Shown piece by piece: positions 20,915-31,640 of a stretch of 64,000 nt of DNA. Position numbers and translations under genes: made by a program. Source of the DNA: Pinus tabuliformis (lineage: Eukaryota > Streptophyta > Pinopsida > Pinales > Pinaceae); NCBI GenBank assembly GCA_031772625.1, contig CM062816.1:827124556-827188555 (forward strand), read 5' to 3'. Within the stretch, counting starts at the first letter, position 1, and each line of letters opens with the position of its first letter. The notes under the pieces are model-generated. The model saw only the letters and a program-made list of their open reading frames with translations, did not search any database and had not been told where the DNA came from.

Positions 20915-22590
20915 TCATACATGTTTCCAAGAACGTTGTGAGCATGGATGGATCCATCTCCGGCTCCGGTCTATCTTTGCTTCCTGAAGTGGAGGCCTCT
21001 GCGAAGCTCTTCTTAGCTTCCATGAAAGTTTCCCGAGTGCGCTCCAAGTCAAACTACGCTTCTTTCGTCGGGGCTTTGCAAATCCAAGTACTATCCCTAA
21101 CTGTTTTCCTTTGTCATCTCCCATCGTGATTCCACTTCGGAGCACAATGTTCACATTTGGATCTTCCTCGCACGGCTCAGACCTCATCATCTGCAGGTTC
21201 TGAGTCGGGGGAGGCGGTAGCGCTCCTTTGTCGTGTATCCTAGCTATCAACGTAGGACAATATTCTGTCTCATGATCAAACAAGGTGTAATATAAACACA
21301 ACGGCCCCATCAGATTCATACAATCATGGGCATAAAGTCCCGACCCTCCACAATTGTAGTATATCAATTGACCACGACCTCTTCCAGGTCCTCCTCCGCC
21401 TCGGCCTCGTCCACACCCCTGAAATCCCGTTCACATCACTCCTGCATTCTGTTCTAGGGGTCACGATTTGGCCTAAAATCTGTAGGTGGGAGTTTTATCC
21501 ATCATCAACTCATAGCTAATACAAGTGTGCTCATCGTGTCCCACCGACGTACAAAAGTTACAAAACAATTGCTGCGAATTTTGTGTATACTTTTGTAACA
21601 AATGATAGTTTTCCGTAGCATGTTGTCCACCTATTTGACAAATCGTGCACCACAAAGCAGGTGCCATGCTAGGTCCTTCTTGTGCTTCCGGCCTTAATGG
21701 CATCAGTCCTCCTCCCGTGAGGTAATTTGCGAACATCGGGCAATGGTCCTTATCATGACCCTGACCCTTGCATTTTACGCACCACACATCTTCACGCACT
21801 TTTGGTCGAGCTGTTCTGTCCTGTTTCAGACTCTACATCTCTAGGCATAAATTCTTCAACTACGCATGGATTTGCTGAACTCCTAAGTTAGAAGCCTACA
21901 TCGGGGTCTCATGCAGCCTCATTGTGATCTCTAAGGCCTCTGCCTGATTCGTTAACTTCTGTTGTGATAGCACGCTCCTTAAATGTGGCATTAGCAATGC
22001 TACAAACCATTCACGATGTTGTCCATCTATCAGATTCATATTAGCTTCACGAATCATACACTTCAACCTTTGATCCAACTCCCAAGGAGTCTCACCTGGT
22101 AGCATCATTATTTCTTTGAATCCAATGATCAAATGTGCTTCAGACTTCGACCTGCTAAATTCTTTGTTTAGCGCTACTTGGATATCCGCAATTCTTGCAT
22201 TTGGATTATCATTGGAGTGCTTAATATACCAAGTCAGCGTGCGGTCTTGTAGGGCACTAACCAATGTCACTTTCTTTATATTGTCATCTGTAACTCCCTG
22301 TACTTCCCATACAGCTCTTACCACGAACCAAAATTGGTCTGGATCCTCATTTCACAATCCCTTGAACACATGCAATTTTATCATGCTTGCCATATTGACT
22401 CGCGGTGGTGGTGGAGGTGGTACAGGTGAAGATGGAGGTGAAGCTGGTGGTGGTATGGGTGGGGGTGGTATTCGCAGAATTATTTGCCTTATCAGATGGA
22501 TCACACTTCATGGCGAGACCTTTGCGAGTTCTTCCTTGCCCCCTTGCAAAGGTGAAATCAAGGGGCTAGTTTATGGTCCCTTATTTCCTT
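20915..22590 (-). pseudogene. C gag with proline-rich N-terminus and five zinc knuckles
   Basis: Reading down from 22590: a proline-rich stretch (RIPPPPIPPPASPP at about 22470), then the capsid domain open from 22324 to 21896 (KKVTLVSALQDRTLTWYIKH, MMLPGETPWELDQRLKCMI). Next come zinc-knuckle-like motifs: CVKCKGQGHDKDHC (perfect CX2CX4HX4C), CTICQIGGQHATENY (degenerate), CNFCTSVGHDEHTC (perfect), NCGGSGLYAHDC and CLYYTLFDHETEYC (both degenerate). The tail LRSGITMGDDKGKQ leads to the protease. Gag binds the RNA through such knuckles; one or two is usual. TAG stops and frame changes occur near 22340, 21840 and 21400. Confidence 0.78.
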
Positions 22591-23131
22591 CGTTCCTGTA
22601 ATTTTTTCCACTTCACGTAGCCCCAAACATCAAGGTAATTTCATAACCCTCTTTTCACACAATAACATTTTAAACCAATTATTCAGGGACGTTACGTACT
22701 TACCTCGCGGTCCCTTGAGACAGCGTTGCTCTGCCTCTCTATAGCTAACTGAGGTGTCAACCGCGAACTCAGTAATGAATCCTCCTATAATTCAATCAAG
22801 CCAGTGATCAAAAACATACATGATCTTATCCTCCAAGGCTTCCAACCTTCACACTAACTCTGGGGTCCACACAATAGGATTGTCGAGTTTCCACCTTCCT
22901 TGGCTATCTACTAGCTTTGCGATCCACTTCTACAACTCAGTAAGAAAAGACACGAAGAAGATTTCGTGAATCTCTATGTACAAGTAGTAGTCTAACCACT
23001 CTTCTTTTGTCAGTCACGAGTTCCTGTTCTCCTACGCCACAAACTCGTGAATTCTTCTATCCAACCAGCCTTCAATTTCCTTCTTAGTTGGATTCCAATG
23101 ATACAACATTAGACATCTCTATGCAGATTCT
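22591..23131 (-). other. C 5' leader
   Basis: No protein assigned between the primer site and gag, although the first 150 bases upstream of the capsid may be coding. Presumably holds the packaging signal. Confidence 0.4.
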
Positions 23132-23150
23132 GATCCCGGCAATGTAACCA
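23132..23150 (-). promoter_or_regulatory. C primer-binding site, unusual tRNA
   Basis: TGGTTACATTGCCGGGATC on the minus strand, two bases inside the 5' LTR. It begins with the obligatory TGG but matches neither the initiator-Met type (TGGTATCAGAGC) nor exactly the Asp type (TGGCGCCGTTGCCGGGGA), although the second half, TTGCCGGG, agrees with the Asp type. Confidence 0.6.
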
Positions 23151-23152
23151 TT

Positions 23153-24112
23153 TGTTGGCTTGATGGGGCCTGACCCAAGTTCAGAGTTAATTAGCCAAAC
23201 AAATCCCTACACTACTGCCCCTTTCAGCATCAGCTCGCGGTGCGTAGACTGAAGTCTCACCCGAAGCAGTATGGGTGGATGCTGGAACCAGGTTTTCGCA
23301 CCCTTGAGATGTTTGAGGGGTCGATTTAGTCCAACTATGCCTACCTTCACGCAGGTTACTTCGCGCACTATTCTAACCTACGATACCTCGCGATCTGTTA
23401 TAATTGTCCTTTGCGCAACCCTAACCAGGTGGCTGAGGTGATTCCACGTTGCTATGGCAGCGATTTGCATTATTTCCCCAAGTTACATCGTGTATCTTAA
23501 TTATCCTCTTATAGATGTTAGTCAACTTCACGTAACCAGATACTTTAACTCAAATTTACTTAATCTACATAGTTATATATGTTCGCGCACCATGTAGACA
23601 ACAGAAATGCAATTTATACCCAATTTATTCGATACAGAAAACAAGAAATAAATACACAGAATTGATGTAAAACTTCTATTTATTAATGCTTCAATAGTTA
23701 CAGACTCGACTCACCCTATGCACTCAGTTGCTGGGGTCTGCGCACTCAGCTGTGGACTAATAGGCCTCTATGCACTCAGCTGTAGAGCCTTCTCCTAATC
23801 TACAACCAAAAGACTCGACTTTACACTTAGATCTTTTGCTATTCTTCTATTCCATGATCACTACTTTTATTAGATTATCTCAACTACTTAGAGCCTCACT
23901 CTATTTATAAAATCCCATGGTCTGTGCACCATGGGTAGATCTCTAATGCTGACATTACATTACAAAATTGAGGACGGACAACCCTATGACTCATTTACAA
24001 CTTCGCGCTCTGCGCCTACAAAATGTAGAGTCTTTACATCAGATTCACACTTTTTAGCCAAAATCTAGTCTTTAAGCCCCAAAAATTTCCTTGGGGGATC
24101 TCGCGGCCAACA
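23153..24112 (-). repeat. C 5' LTR
   Basis: 960 bases, TGTTGG to CCAACA, followed by the target duplication CATGG at 24113-24117. Confidence 0.93.
23901..23910 (-). promoter_or_regulatory. TATA box of C 5' LTR
   Basis: TTATAAATAG on the minus strand, conserved at the same place in the 3' LTR (near 12555). Confidence 0.6.
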
Positions 24113-24117
24113 CATGG

Positions 24118-24783
24118 ACTGAGGTTGCTCATCCCAAAGTTGTAGTCCTCGGATAGATATTTCTAACAAGGTATTGCGCGCATCAAACGGAGATCATATG
24201 GCAAAGTTACAACCCTAAGAAGTTGATGTACCAATTTATCCAAAACAGGGCCCATAGTTTGGTGCTTCATCTCCTAGGGTTAGGTTTTTGGATGTTTAGG
24301 GTTTTCCATTATTTCTCAACAATAAATAGGCCTTCTAGCCTCATTATAAGATAGTTCAGAGGCATGTAACTACCACATCTCTCCTCAGAGATAAGCTACC
24401 ATCGCCCAAGCTAATTTATTTCCATTTCTATTTGTAAGCATATTTCAGTATTTTACATTAATGAAATGAAGTATTATTTCTGTTGCATCTCTGTATTTAT
24501 GGTTATCTCTATGTTTTTTGCGTTCCTGTTTAAATCCATATCAATAATTCTTTAACACTAGCGTATAGAGGTCCTTTTTCGCCATTTTGTGAGTATTCTA
24601 ATTCTTTGAAGCAATTTCCCTCCTTCGTCTCATTCTTTTGTGATCCATCTTTCTTGTTTGTTCTATACATCATTTAAGTTGATCCTTGACTACAATTATT
24701 TATTTCTTCTATGTGCCTTAATATCTACTGGTCCATGAGAGCCCAATACTAGTCCCTATGGGACCAATGCATTTACTTTTACA
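24118..24783 (+). repeat. F 3' LTR, remainder (right border approximate)
   Basis: Continues the F LTR interrupted at 11804. It includes a TATA-like CAATAAATAGG near 24320 and a T-rich region typical of R/U5. A likely end is TTTTACA at about 24783; without the 5' LTR this cannot be fixed. Bases 24784-24852 beyond it are unassigned. Confidence 0.4.
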
Positions 24784-24852
24784 ATTTTAGGTATCAAGAT
24801 TTTGAAGAGTGCTTTAGGCACTCGAGTTTTCCAAGAAAAAGTGAATTTACAA

Positions 24853-25925
24853 TGTTGAAAATTGCAAAAGGAAATGTTGAAAATAACATCAAGAAATATC
24901 CTAATTTATTTTTTTCCATGAATTAAATTAGGAATAAAATTGTAATCCCACATCTCATGACAGCTTGTATTGGTTAACTAAGTTAATTTTACTTGGTTGG
25001 CTCAGTTAATTTGAGTTGAGGGTCTAACTAGAGTCATGTAGAGTGTTTCCTACATTATAGGATCCCCGGTTTATTAATTCAGTCTAATTGACTTAAATTC
25101 AGTTAAATTAGTTCCAACTGATGGTGGAACTAGTGGGAGGTCTAGTAGTGTGGTGTTGCCTGCAGTCAAGTGTGGTTCTTCCTGAAGTGTAGTGTGGTGC
25201 TACCTGAAGTGCAGTGTGTTGTTGCCTAAAGTACAATGTGGTGTTTCCTAAAGTGGGTTGTGGTGATGCCTGTAGTGATCAACCAGTAAATTGAAGATTC
25301 ACTCATAAATAACTCATGCATGTTAGATCTGAGAAAGACCCAGTTGTGATTGAAGTTCATAGACAATGTATTATCAGTTTTATAATTATCCGAATTGTAC
25401 AGATGGTGCATGCAATCAGAGGAAGATCCTAAAGGACATGTGCAATCCAATGGAGGAAAATTCCTATTAAATAAGGGCCTAATTCCTCATTTAGCAGGGA
25501 AAGGAAGTAGGGGCTTGGAAGGCTTGGAAATTTGGCTAAGTATTGGCCAAAGGAATTTAGTTAGGCAGAGGATAGAAAATACTTGTGTAGGTTGAGCTTA
25601 AGGTTGAGCATAGCATATTGTATTCATCCAAGGCTTGTCTAGGAAGCAGTGAGACAAATAGAGATAGTGAAAAGGTTTCTCGGGCTTGAGAAAAGCATTG
25701 TAATCTTCTCATATTTTCTTACTAATGCAATATACAAATAGCAGGGGTTTTTAGTTGTGGCTTTCCCTAGGAAATAATTGTGTAATGTGTTGATTGAATT
25801 CTTTCTCTTGTATGCTTCATGATTTCTCAATCAATTGATTATTTCCAGTGACGAGTAGAGTAGATTCAAGTATATCATTTTAGCATATTACAATTTGCAG
25901 TTTGAATCTACAAGGAATTTCTACA
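24853..25925 (+). repeat. E 5' LTR
   Basis: TGTTGAAAATTG to TTTCTACA, 1073 bases. Contains six copies of a 22-base repeat (25148-25280). Confidence 0.88.
25148..25280 (+). repeat. 22-base tandem repeat in E 5' LTR (6 copies)
   Basis: Consensus close to GTGTGGTGTTGCCTGAAGTGCA. The right LTR has seven copies at about 27297-27450, which accounts for part of the length difference between the two LTRs. Confidence 0.85.
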
Positions 25926-25972
25926 TGGTATTAGAGCTATATTTGTAGAAATTTATACATGGTATCAGAGCT
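25926..25972 (+). promoter_or_regulatory. E duplicated primer-binding site
   Basis: TGGTATTAGAGCT at 25926 directly abuts the LTR. After 21 bases resembling the LTR terminus (TTTGTAGAAATTTATACA) a second, canonical TGGTATCAGAGCT starts at 25960. The LTR-primer junction is thus present twice with a 34-base period. Confidence 0.8.
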
Positions 25973-26966
25973 TAAATTGTAATAGAAGAGAAGAATTTGA
26001 ATTTTTCCTTACAGATTGATGGAGATCTAGTTCATGGAAGATTGAGAAGACCCTATGTACAGAATTTTTAATGGAGCAAGAAGGTTCTAGTGGGAAAATC
26101 AATGATCCAATTTTTAGTGACACAAAAAGGAGTTTTGATCATTGATATTGGATGATTGAGGGGCAAAGATATTTCCCATAGGGAAATCGAGACTCAGAGG
26201 GAGTCTAGCTTCAGAGGGAGCAGCCTTATGGAAGCTAATACTTCAAGATATGGGGAGATCAGACTTATTATTTTAGTAGTTTCAGTAGCAGTGCAGAAGA
26301 AAAATCAAAGCAGTAGAAACAATAGTATGAGAAAATCACATTTATATCATCCATGCAAAGCCTTGTGGAGAAATGTAGAGATTAGAGATTTGGTGGTTGA
26401 GAAGGAGCATGAATTACCTCTCAATAGGAAACCTCATAAGCAGCCTCAAAAGCAACCTCAATAAGTTGCAGAGAAACCATAATCAGAGAAGCAGAGAGGA
26501 TACCGATTGGAGACATCCACTCAAGCAGAAACCTCCAGTTGGGGGGAATTTTGAGGCAAGTTGGCAAAGTGAGCACATGCAGCCATACCTTTAGGTGAGA
26601 GGTGGGGTGATGTGAAGCAATAGTCCCAAGAGTGCAGAAATTTGGGTAGGGTCCATTGAGGTGTTTTTTCTTGATGGATCATTAACTTGCTATGGGGGCC
26701 CATAGTATTCAATAGCAGGAGGATCAATGCCAATCAGATATTGAGGAGTGAAAAGTAGTGTTGACAACAGACCAGGAGGCTCAGTAGCAGAGTCGGCAAC
26801 ATCACAATTTTGCCAGTAGACAGTTGCAAACATAGTTGATTCAGTTTATTTTGTTTAGATTCTTTTTTCAGTTGTAGATGTTACATTAGCAACAACAACA
26901 ATGACAAGAGCTGCATGTAGAACATTCCAAAGGTATTGAATTGGGATATATTTGAATCCCTTTCTT
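25973..26966 (+). other. E internal region
   Basis: About 1 kb without a recognisable protein. Purine-rich with several GAGGGAG and CAGCCTCA words; short open frames are not conserved-looking. Confidence 0.5.
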
Positions 26967-26978
26967 ATTGAGAGGGAG

Positions 26979-28095
26979 TATTGAAAATTGCAACAAGAAA
27001 TGTTGAAAATAGCATCAAGAAGGATCCTAATTTAATTTTGTCCTTGAATTAAATTAGGAATAAAATTGTAATTCCACATCTCATGATAACTTCTATTAGT
27101 TAACTATGTTAATCTGACTTATTTGGCTCAGTTAATTCTAGTTTAGGGTTTAACTAGAGCCATGTAGAGTGTCTCCTACATTATAGGAGCCCTGGTTGAG
27201 TTTATTTTGAGTTTTAATTAATTAATTCAGCCTAACTAAGTTAAAGTCAGCTAAACTAGGTCCAACTAATGGAGGAACTACTGGGATGTCTAGTAGTGTG
27301 GTGTTGCCTGCAATTGAGTATGGTGCTTCCTAAAGTGTAGTGTGGTGCTGCCTGAAGTGCAGTGTGGTGATGCCTGAAGTATAGTGTGGTGATGCCTAAA
27401 GTTCAATGTGGTGTTGCCTGAAGTGGAGTGCGGTGCTGCCTGCAGTGATTAACCAACAAACTGAAGATTCACTCATAAATAACTCATGCATGTCATATAT
27501 AAGAAATACGTAATTGACATTGGAGTTCAAGGACAATGTAATATCAGTTGTATAGTTATTTGAATTGTATAGATGGTGCATACAGTCAGAGGAAGATCCT
27601 AAAGGAACTGCGCAATCCAATGGAGGAAAATTCCTATTAAATAAGGGCCTAATTCCTCATTGAATAGGGAAAGGAAGTAGGAGATTAGAACACTTGGAAA
27701 TTTGGATAAGTATTTGCTAAAGGCATTCAGTCAGGCAGAATATAGAAAATACTTGTGTAGGTTTAGCTCAAGGTTGAGCATAGCATATTGTATTCATCCA
27801 AGGCTTACCTAGGAAGCAGTGAGATGGGTAGAGATAATGCAAAGGTTGTTCGGGCTTGAGCAAATAATTGTAATCTTCTCATATTTTTTGACTAATGTAA
27901 TATACAAATAATAGAGCTTTTTTAGTTGTGGGTTTCCCTAATAAATCATTGTGTAATGTGTTGATTGAATTATTTCTCTTGTACACTTCGTTATTTCTCG
28001 ATCGATTAATTGTTTTTGCTGATGAGTAGAGTAGATTAAAGTCTATTTTTTTAGAATATTACAATTAGCAGTTTGAATCTACAGAAATTTCTACA
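26979..28095 (+). repeat. E 3' LTR
   Basis: 1117 bases; the first dinucleotide is mutated (TA instead of TG). Seven copies of the 22-base repeat at 27297-27450. Ends TTTCTACA, followed by TATAA. Confidence 0.88.
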
Positions 28096-28589
28096 TATAA
28101 AACTATTTATTGAATCTTGTAGATAGCTTCCTTTCTAGAAACCACTTCATTTGTTATTGCAAGGCTTATTTGAAGAAGGATTAATCTCATGGATGTTTTC
28201 CTATGCCATTTATGAATTAGATGAATGAATTATTATATATCTCTCTAAATGTCTGGACCATTATGTCTTTATCTTTGTTTATGGTCCTGCTTCAATGATA
28301 CTTACTTCACAATGATGAATGGAACGAACATGATCAAGTAAGATTTGTGTATTTATTTTTGTTATGAGTTTTTTTTAACACAAGTGATCCACTCACAAGT
28401 GTATGATATGAGTGTTATACTAATTTTTGGAACACATTGAAAAAAAATCTATGTGTGCATTGAAAGAGGAGTACCACCTCTTAAAAAACATAGGGGTCCT
28501 ATATCCAAGCCCTACGAGGTTGATTTCTTTCTTAGGGGAAAAAATATCAACATATGGTAATCAAATAATCTCAAGAGTTAGTGAAGGTG
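28096..28589. other. Unassigned AT-rich spacer
   Basis: No gene, LTR or clear repeat seen. It is the flank of E on one side and the 5' border of LINE H on the other. Confidence 0.4.
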
Positions 28590-31190
28590 TTGGGCTCTCT
28601 TGACCCAACCTTTTTGTCTTATTCCAAAGTATCAGGATGGGACTTCTTCCTCAGACTGCAAACTGATTGCTTATTGTAATTTCATTTATAGTTTAATATC
28701 TAAAAGAATATATAGAAGGATAAAGAATATATTAAGTTATTTAATTACAAATGAAAATTTTGGATTCCTACAAGATACGAACATTTTTTGTGTTCTTATT
28801 GTGACCCAAGAAGTCTTTCACTCAATTAAGAAAAGGAATTTAAGTGACATTATCCTTAAGATAGACCTTTCTTACTGCTGGTCCTTACTCAAATGAGTAT
28901 GGTCGTTTCATTGCTCAATTGGATAATGGGATGTGTTAGTCTATTTATTTTGTTTTTCTTATAAATGATTCTCCTTCTAGTTTTTTCAGGCCTCCATAGG
29001 ACTTCTCGAAGGACACCATCTTTCTAATGTGTTATTTCTTATTGTTGTTGAATCTTTAAGCAGACTCTTTGCATAATCAAAGTCCTTGGGAAACCTAAAT
29101 GATACTAAGTTTTCTTAGTATGCTCAAGTTAATAATCTCCTTTTCATTGATGATGTTATTTTTCGTGTTCAGGGAGGCTTGAGAGACTTTGTTTCTATTA
29201 AAATATTTATTGACTTTTTATTCTTAGCAACTGGCATGCAAATAAATATTACAAAATCTGGCCTAATTGCTCATGGATGTTGGATGCTTTAAGGGCTCAA
29301 CTAAAAATGATTTTTCCATATCTAATGAAGCAATGAGAAGATGGGCTCAATTATTTTGGTTTCTTTTTCATACCTGATAAGTACAGGAAAGTAGATTACC
29401 TCTTAATGGTGAAAAGGGTGGAAGATAGAGATTCTATTTGAGCGCACTTTTTTTTTCTATCTCATGCAGGTTGATTGGTGTTGATGAATTTTGTATTGGA
29501 TTGTATTGCAATTCACTAGACCTTCATTATTTTTGTGTTAAATCGTATCCTCTTATTGATTAGGAAAATCAACTTCCATTTCCTATGGTGTATTTATAGA
29601 AGCCACAAAAGTATTGCCCTGGTCAAGTGGAATCACATTGCACCTCCAAAGCATATAGGTGGATGGGGGATTAAAACATTTTATTATTTTTCCAAGATTT
29701 TATTGGAAGGATCTTATGAAGACTCTCACAAGGAAATTCACTATGGATTATGGTTTCATAGGCCAAGTATTTCCCAAGGATTTCCATTGTTGATTGGTCC
29801 AGGCATCCTCGTAAATCAACTAAAGATTTGATAGTGTGGAATGATTGGTGGGGGCTTTCCCCTTAGTTGGAAAATGATTAGCTTGTGGGGTAGGAGATAT
29901 TCGAAGTATTAGGATCAAAGAAGATGCTTAGATAGGAAGTAGAAATCCCCTGCTACAATAAATTCAAAGTAACGACATTCTTTTCTTAACTGATTCCAAA
30001 GATCAATCTCCTTATCCTAGAGGAAGAAGTGGTTGCAAGGTGGTGGACTTTGTGGGTCTAGTTGGTGACACTGCTACAAAGTGGGATCATTTTATTGGTC
30101 TTATGGTATCAATTTTTTTTTCTTTATGGGATAAACTTCAAAATATCTTTATTGTCTAATTAATTCACATATAGGTCAATTCACTACAAAGATAGGATAT
30201 AAATCTTGGTTTGAATATTCCTATGTTGGATAGAAATTATGGTGGTGGAAGTTGATCTAAAAAGTAAATTCCCCACTCAAATAAAATCTCTCCTCTTGGC
30301 TAGCTCTCAATGGAAAGCTTCTTACATGTGAAGTTCTCTAAAGGAGAGGTTGGTTTAGGTGTAATAGACTCCCTTTATGTAAATCCCTGGAGGAATCCTC
30401 TCTGCAACTGTTTATTATATATATATACTTCTAATATCATATCTATTATCTCAAGGCGTATTAAACCCAAAGTGATTTGAGCTATCCAAAGTATTTCTAA
30501 TTATTTTTTTATTCTGGTTGTCTGACATATTGGTCATATCCTTTACAAGATTACCTTATTTTCTTGTTTCTTATATTTGGAACACCTTAAATCAATGTCT
30601 CTTTAAGGGCCCTGATACTTCTTGCAGATATTGTGTTGCCAATATTATATCTTTTTTCAAAGGTATTTAAATTTGAACCTAAGTTAAGAATTTCGAGATT
30701 GCCTCATTTTCTAGAATTGGACCTTGAGGTGCCTTAGCATTTCTTTGATGGGGCTAGTCAAGGCCACCCACCTCTATGTAGAATTGAAGTAGTTTTATAT
30801 TTTAGTAATTCATGTTTTTATATTACAGATATGCTCTAGGAAAAGGTTAAAAAACAAGTCTAATTTCATAGCCATTTGTTTCCTTCTGGAACTTTCCCAC
30901 AAAAACAAGGTTGAAAAACTTGAAGCTATGGGAAATTCAAAGTTCGTCATCAATTATGAAAATCAAATTTTTTGTTGTCAATTTAAAATTCGAGGCTATT
31001 ATGCATGACATTGATTATGTCTCTTAGACCTTTGCGTAAATTTATTACTATCAAATTCTATGAGAACTTAATGAGAAAGATGATGCTCTATTAAAGGAAG
31101 TTTTTTCCCTTCCTATCAGTTTTGTTGGACTTGATGAATTCAATGAAGTTGTTGAGTGTGTGTCTATGGAGACCATCCTTTGAGACTAAA
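28590..31190 (+). pseudogene. LINE H ORF2 remnant (RT, zinc domain, RNase H)
   Basis: Plant L1-type ORF2, truncated at its 5' end. Reading order: the RT start block PFCLIPKYQDGT, NFIYSLISKRIYRRI (28600-28896); a degraded middle with NDSPSSFFRPP; the catalytic block LLFIDDVIF with both aspartates (29143-29154); the thumb region with PPKHIGGWGIKTF (29535-29831); a zf-RVT remnant around 30240-30420 (KLLTCEVL); and an RNase H domain beginning FDGASQGHPP (catalytic Asp at 30747) and including NSKFVINYENQ and EKDDALLK near 31080. Many stops and frame changes; inactive. Confidence 0.8.
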
Positions 31191-31640
31191 TTTTTTTACT
31201 ATATAAAATCCATTGGTTTTTTTGTTTTTGATGTAAAAGAATAAAGGAATTTTCTTGCACATGAAACTATTAGTTTTTTCATACATATGATACACAAATT
31301 ATCTTTCTAATGAAAACTAATATATTTAAATTATTTTTTTTTTCCATAGGAAAAAAACCATAATTTCCATCCATTTGCAAAATGATTCAAAATTACATTT
31401 TGTATATACATACCTTGCTTGTATTACATAATGTTTTTAAAATCAATTTTGTAAGCTTATAAGCTTCTTTTACATGCTTTCCAACATTTTTTCAAAATTT
31501 TCAAAGAGAACTTTTTGGATAATTACATAAAAATGGTGAGAATTAAGTTTTTCACCCTGCTAGAAGATGTGGTCTAATAGACTATAAAGCAAATAAGATA
31601 CAAAAAAATTCATTATTCGAGAAGATTAAGTCCTCTTCTT
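31191..31640. other. Unassigned AT-rich spacer between two LINE 3' ends
   Basis: No protein. Several A and T runs. It is probably made of the 3' tails of LINE H (plus) and LINE I (minus), which face each other. Confidence 0.4.

Larger units (their letters stand above)
11805..24112 (-). mobile_element. Element C: complete, decayed Ty3 element
   Basis: Two 960-base LTRs (11805-12764 and 23153-24112) start TGTTGG and end CAACA or CAATA, and a perfect 5-base target duplication CATGG flanks them. Reading on the minus strand: 5' LTR, primer site, gag with five zinc knuckles, protease, two further gag-like domains, RT, RNase H, integrase, an intact 276-codon ORF, polypurine tract, 3' LTR. Element D (17171-19947) interrupts it between the two downstream gag-like domains. 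Over the first 170 bases the two LTRs differ at about 20 positions, so the insertion is old. Confidence 0.93.
24853..28095 (+). mobile_element. Element E: LTR element without coding capacity
   Basis: LTRs at 24853-25925 and 26979-28095, a methionine-tRNA primer site, a polypurine tract (ATTGAGAGGGAG, 26967-26978) and target duplication TACAA / TATAA (4 of 5). The 1.05 kb internal region encodes no recognisable protein. LTRs make up two thirds of its length. It is therefore a non-autonomous, LARD- or TRIM-like element whose parent family cannot be named from this copy. Confidence 0.88.

Noticed and set aside
22395-22480. GGTGGTGG-rich run as a minisatellite or Gly-rich gene
   Set aside because: On the minus strand it is the proline-rich N-terminus of C gag.
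28585-28608. Near-palindrome GTTGGGCTCTCTTGACCCAAC, similar to GTTGGGCCCACTCTCTTGACC in the A LTR
   Set aside because: It lies at the start of LINE H RT coding (LTQPFCLIPK) and no LTR is present; taken as coincidence.
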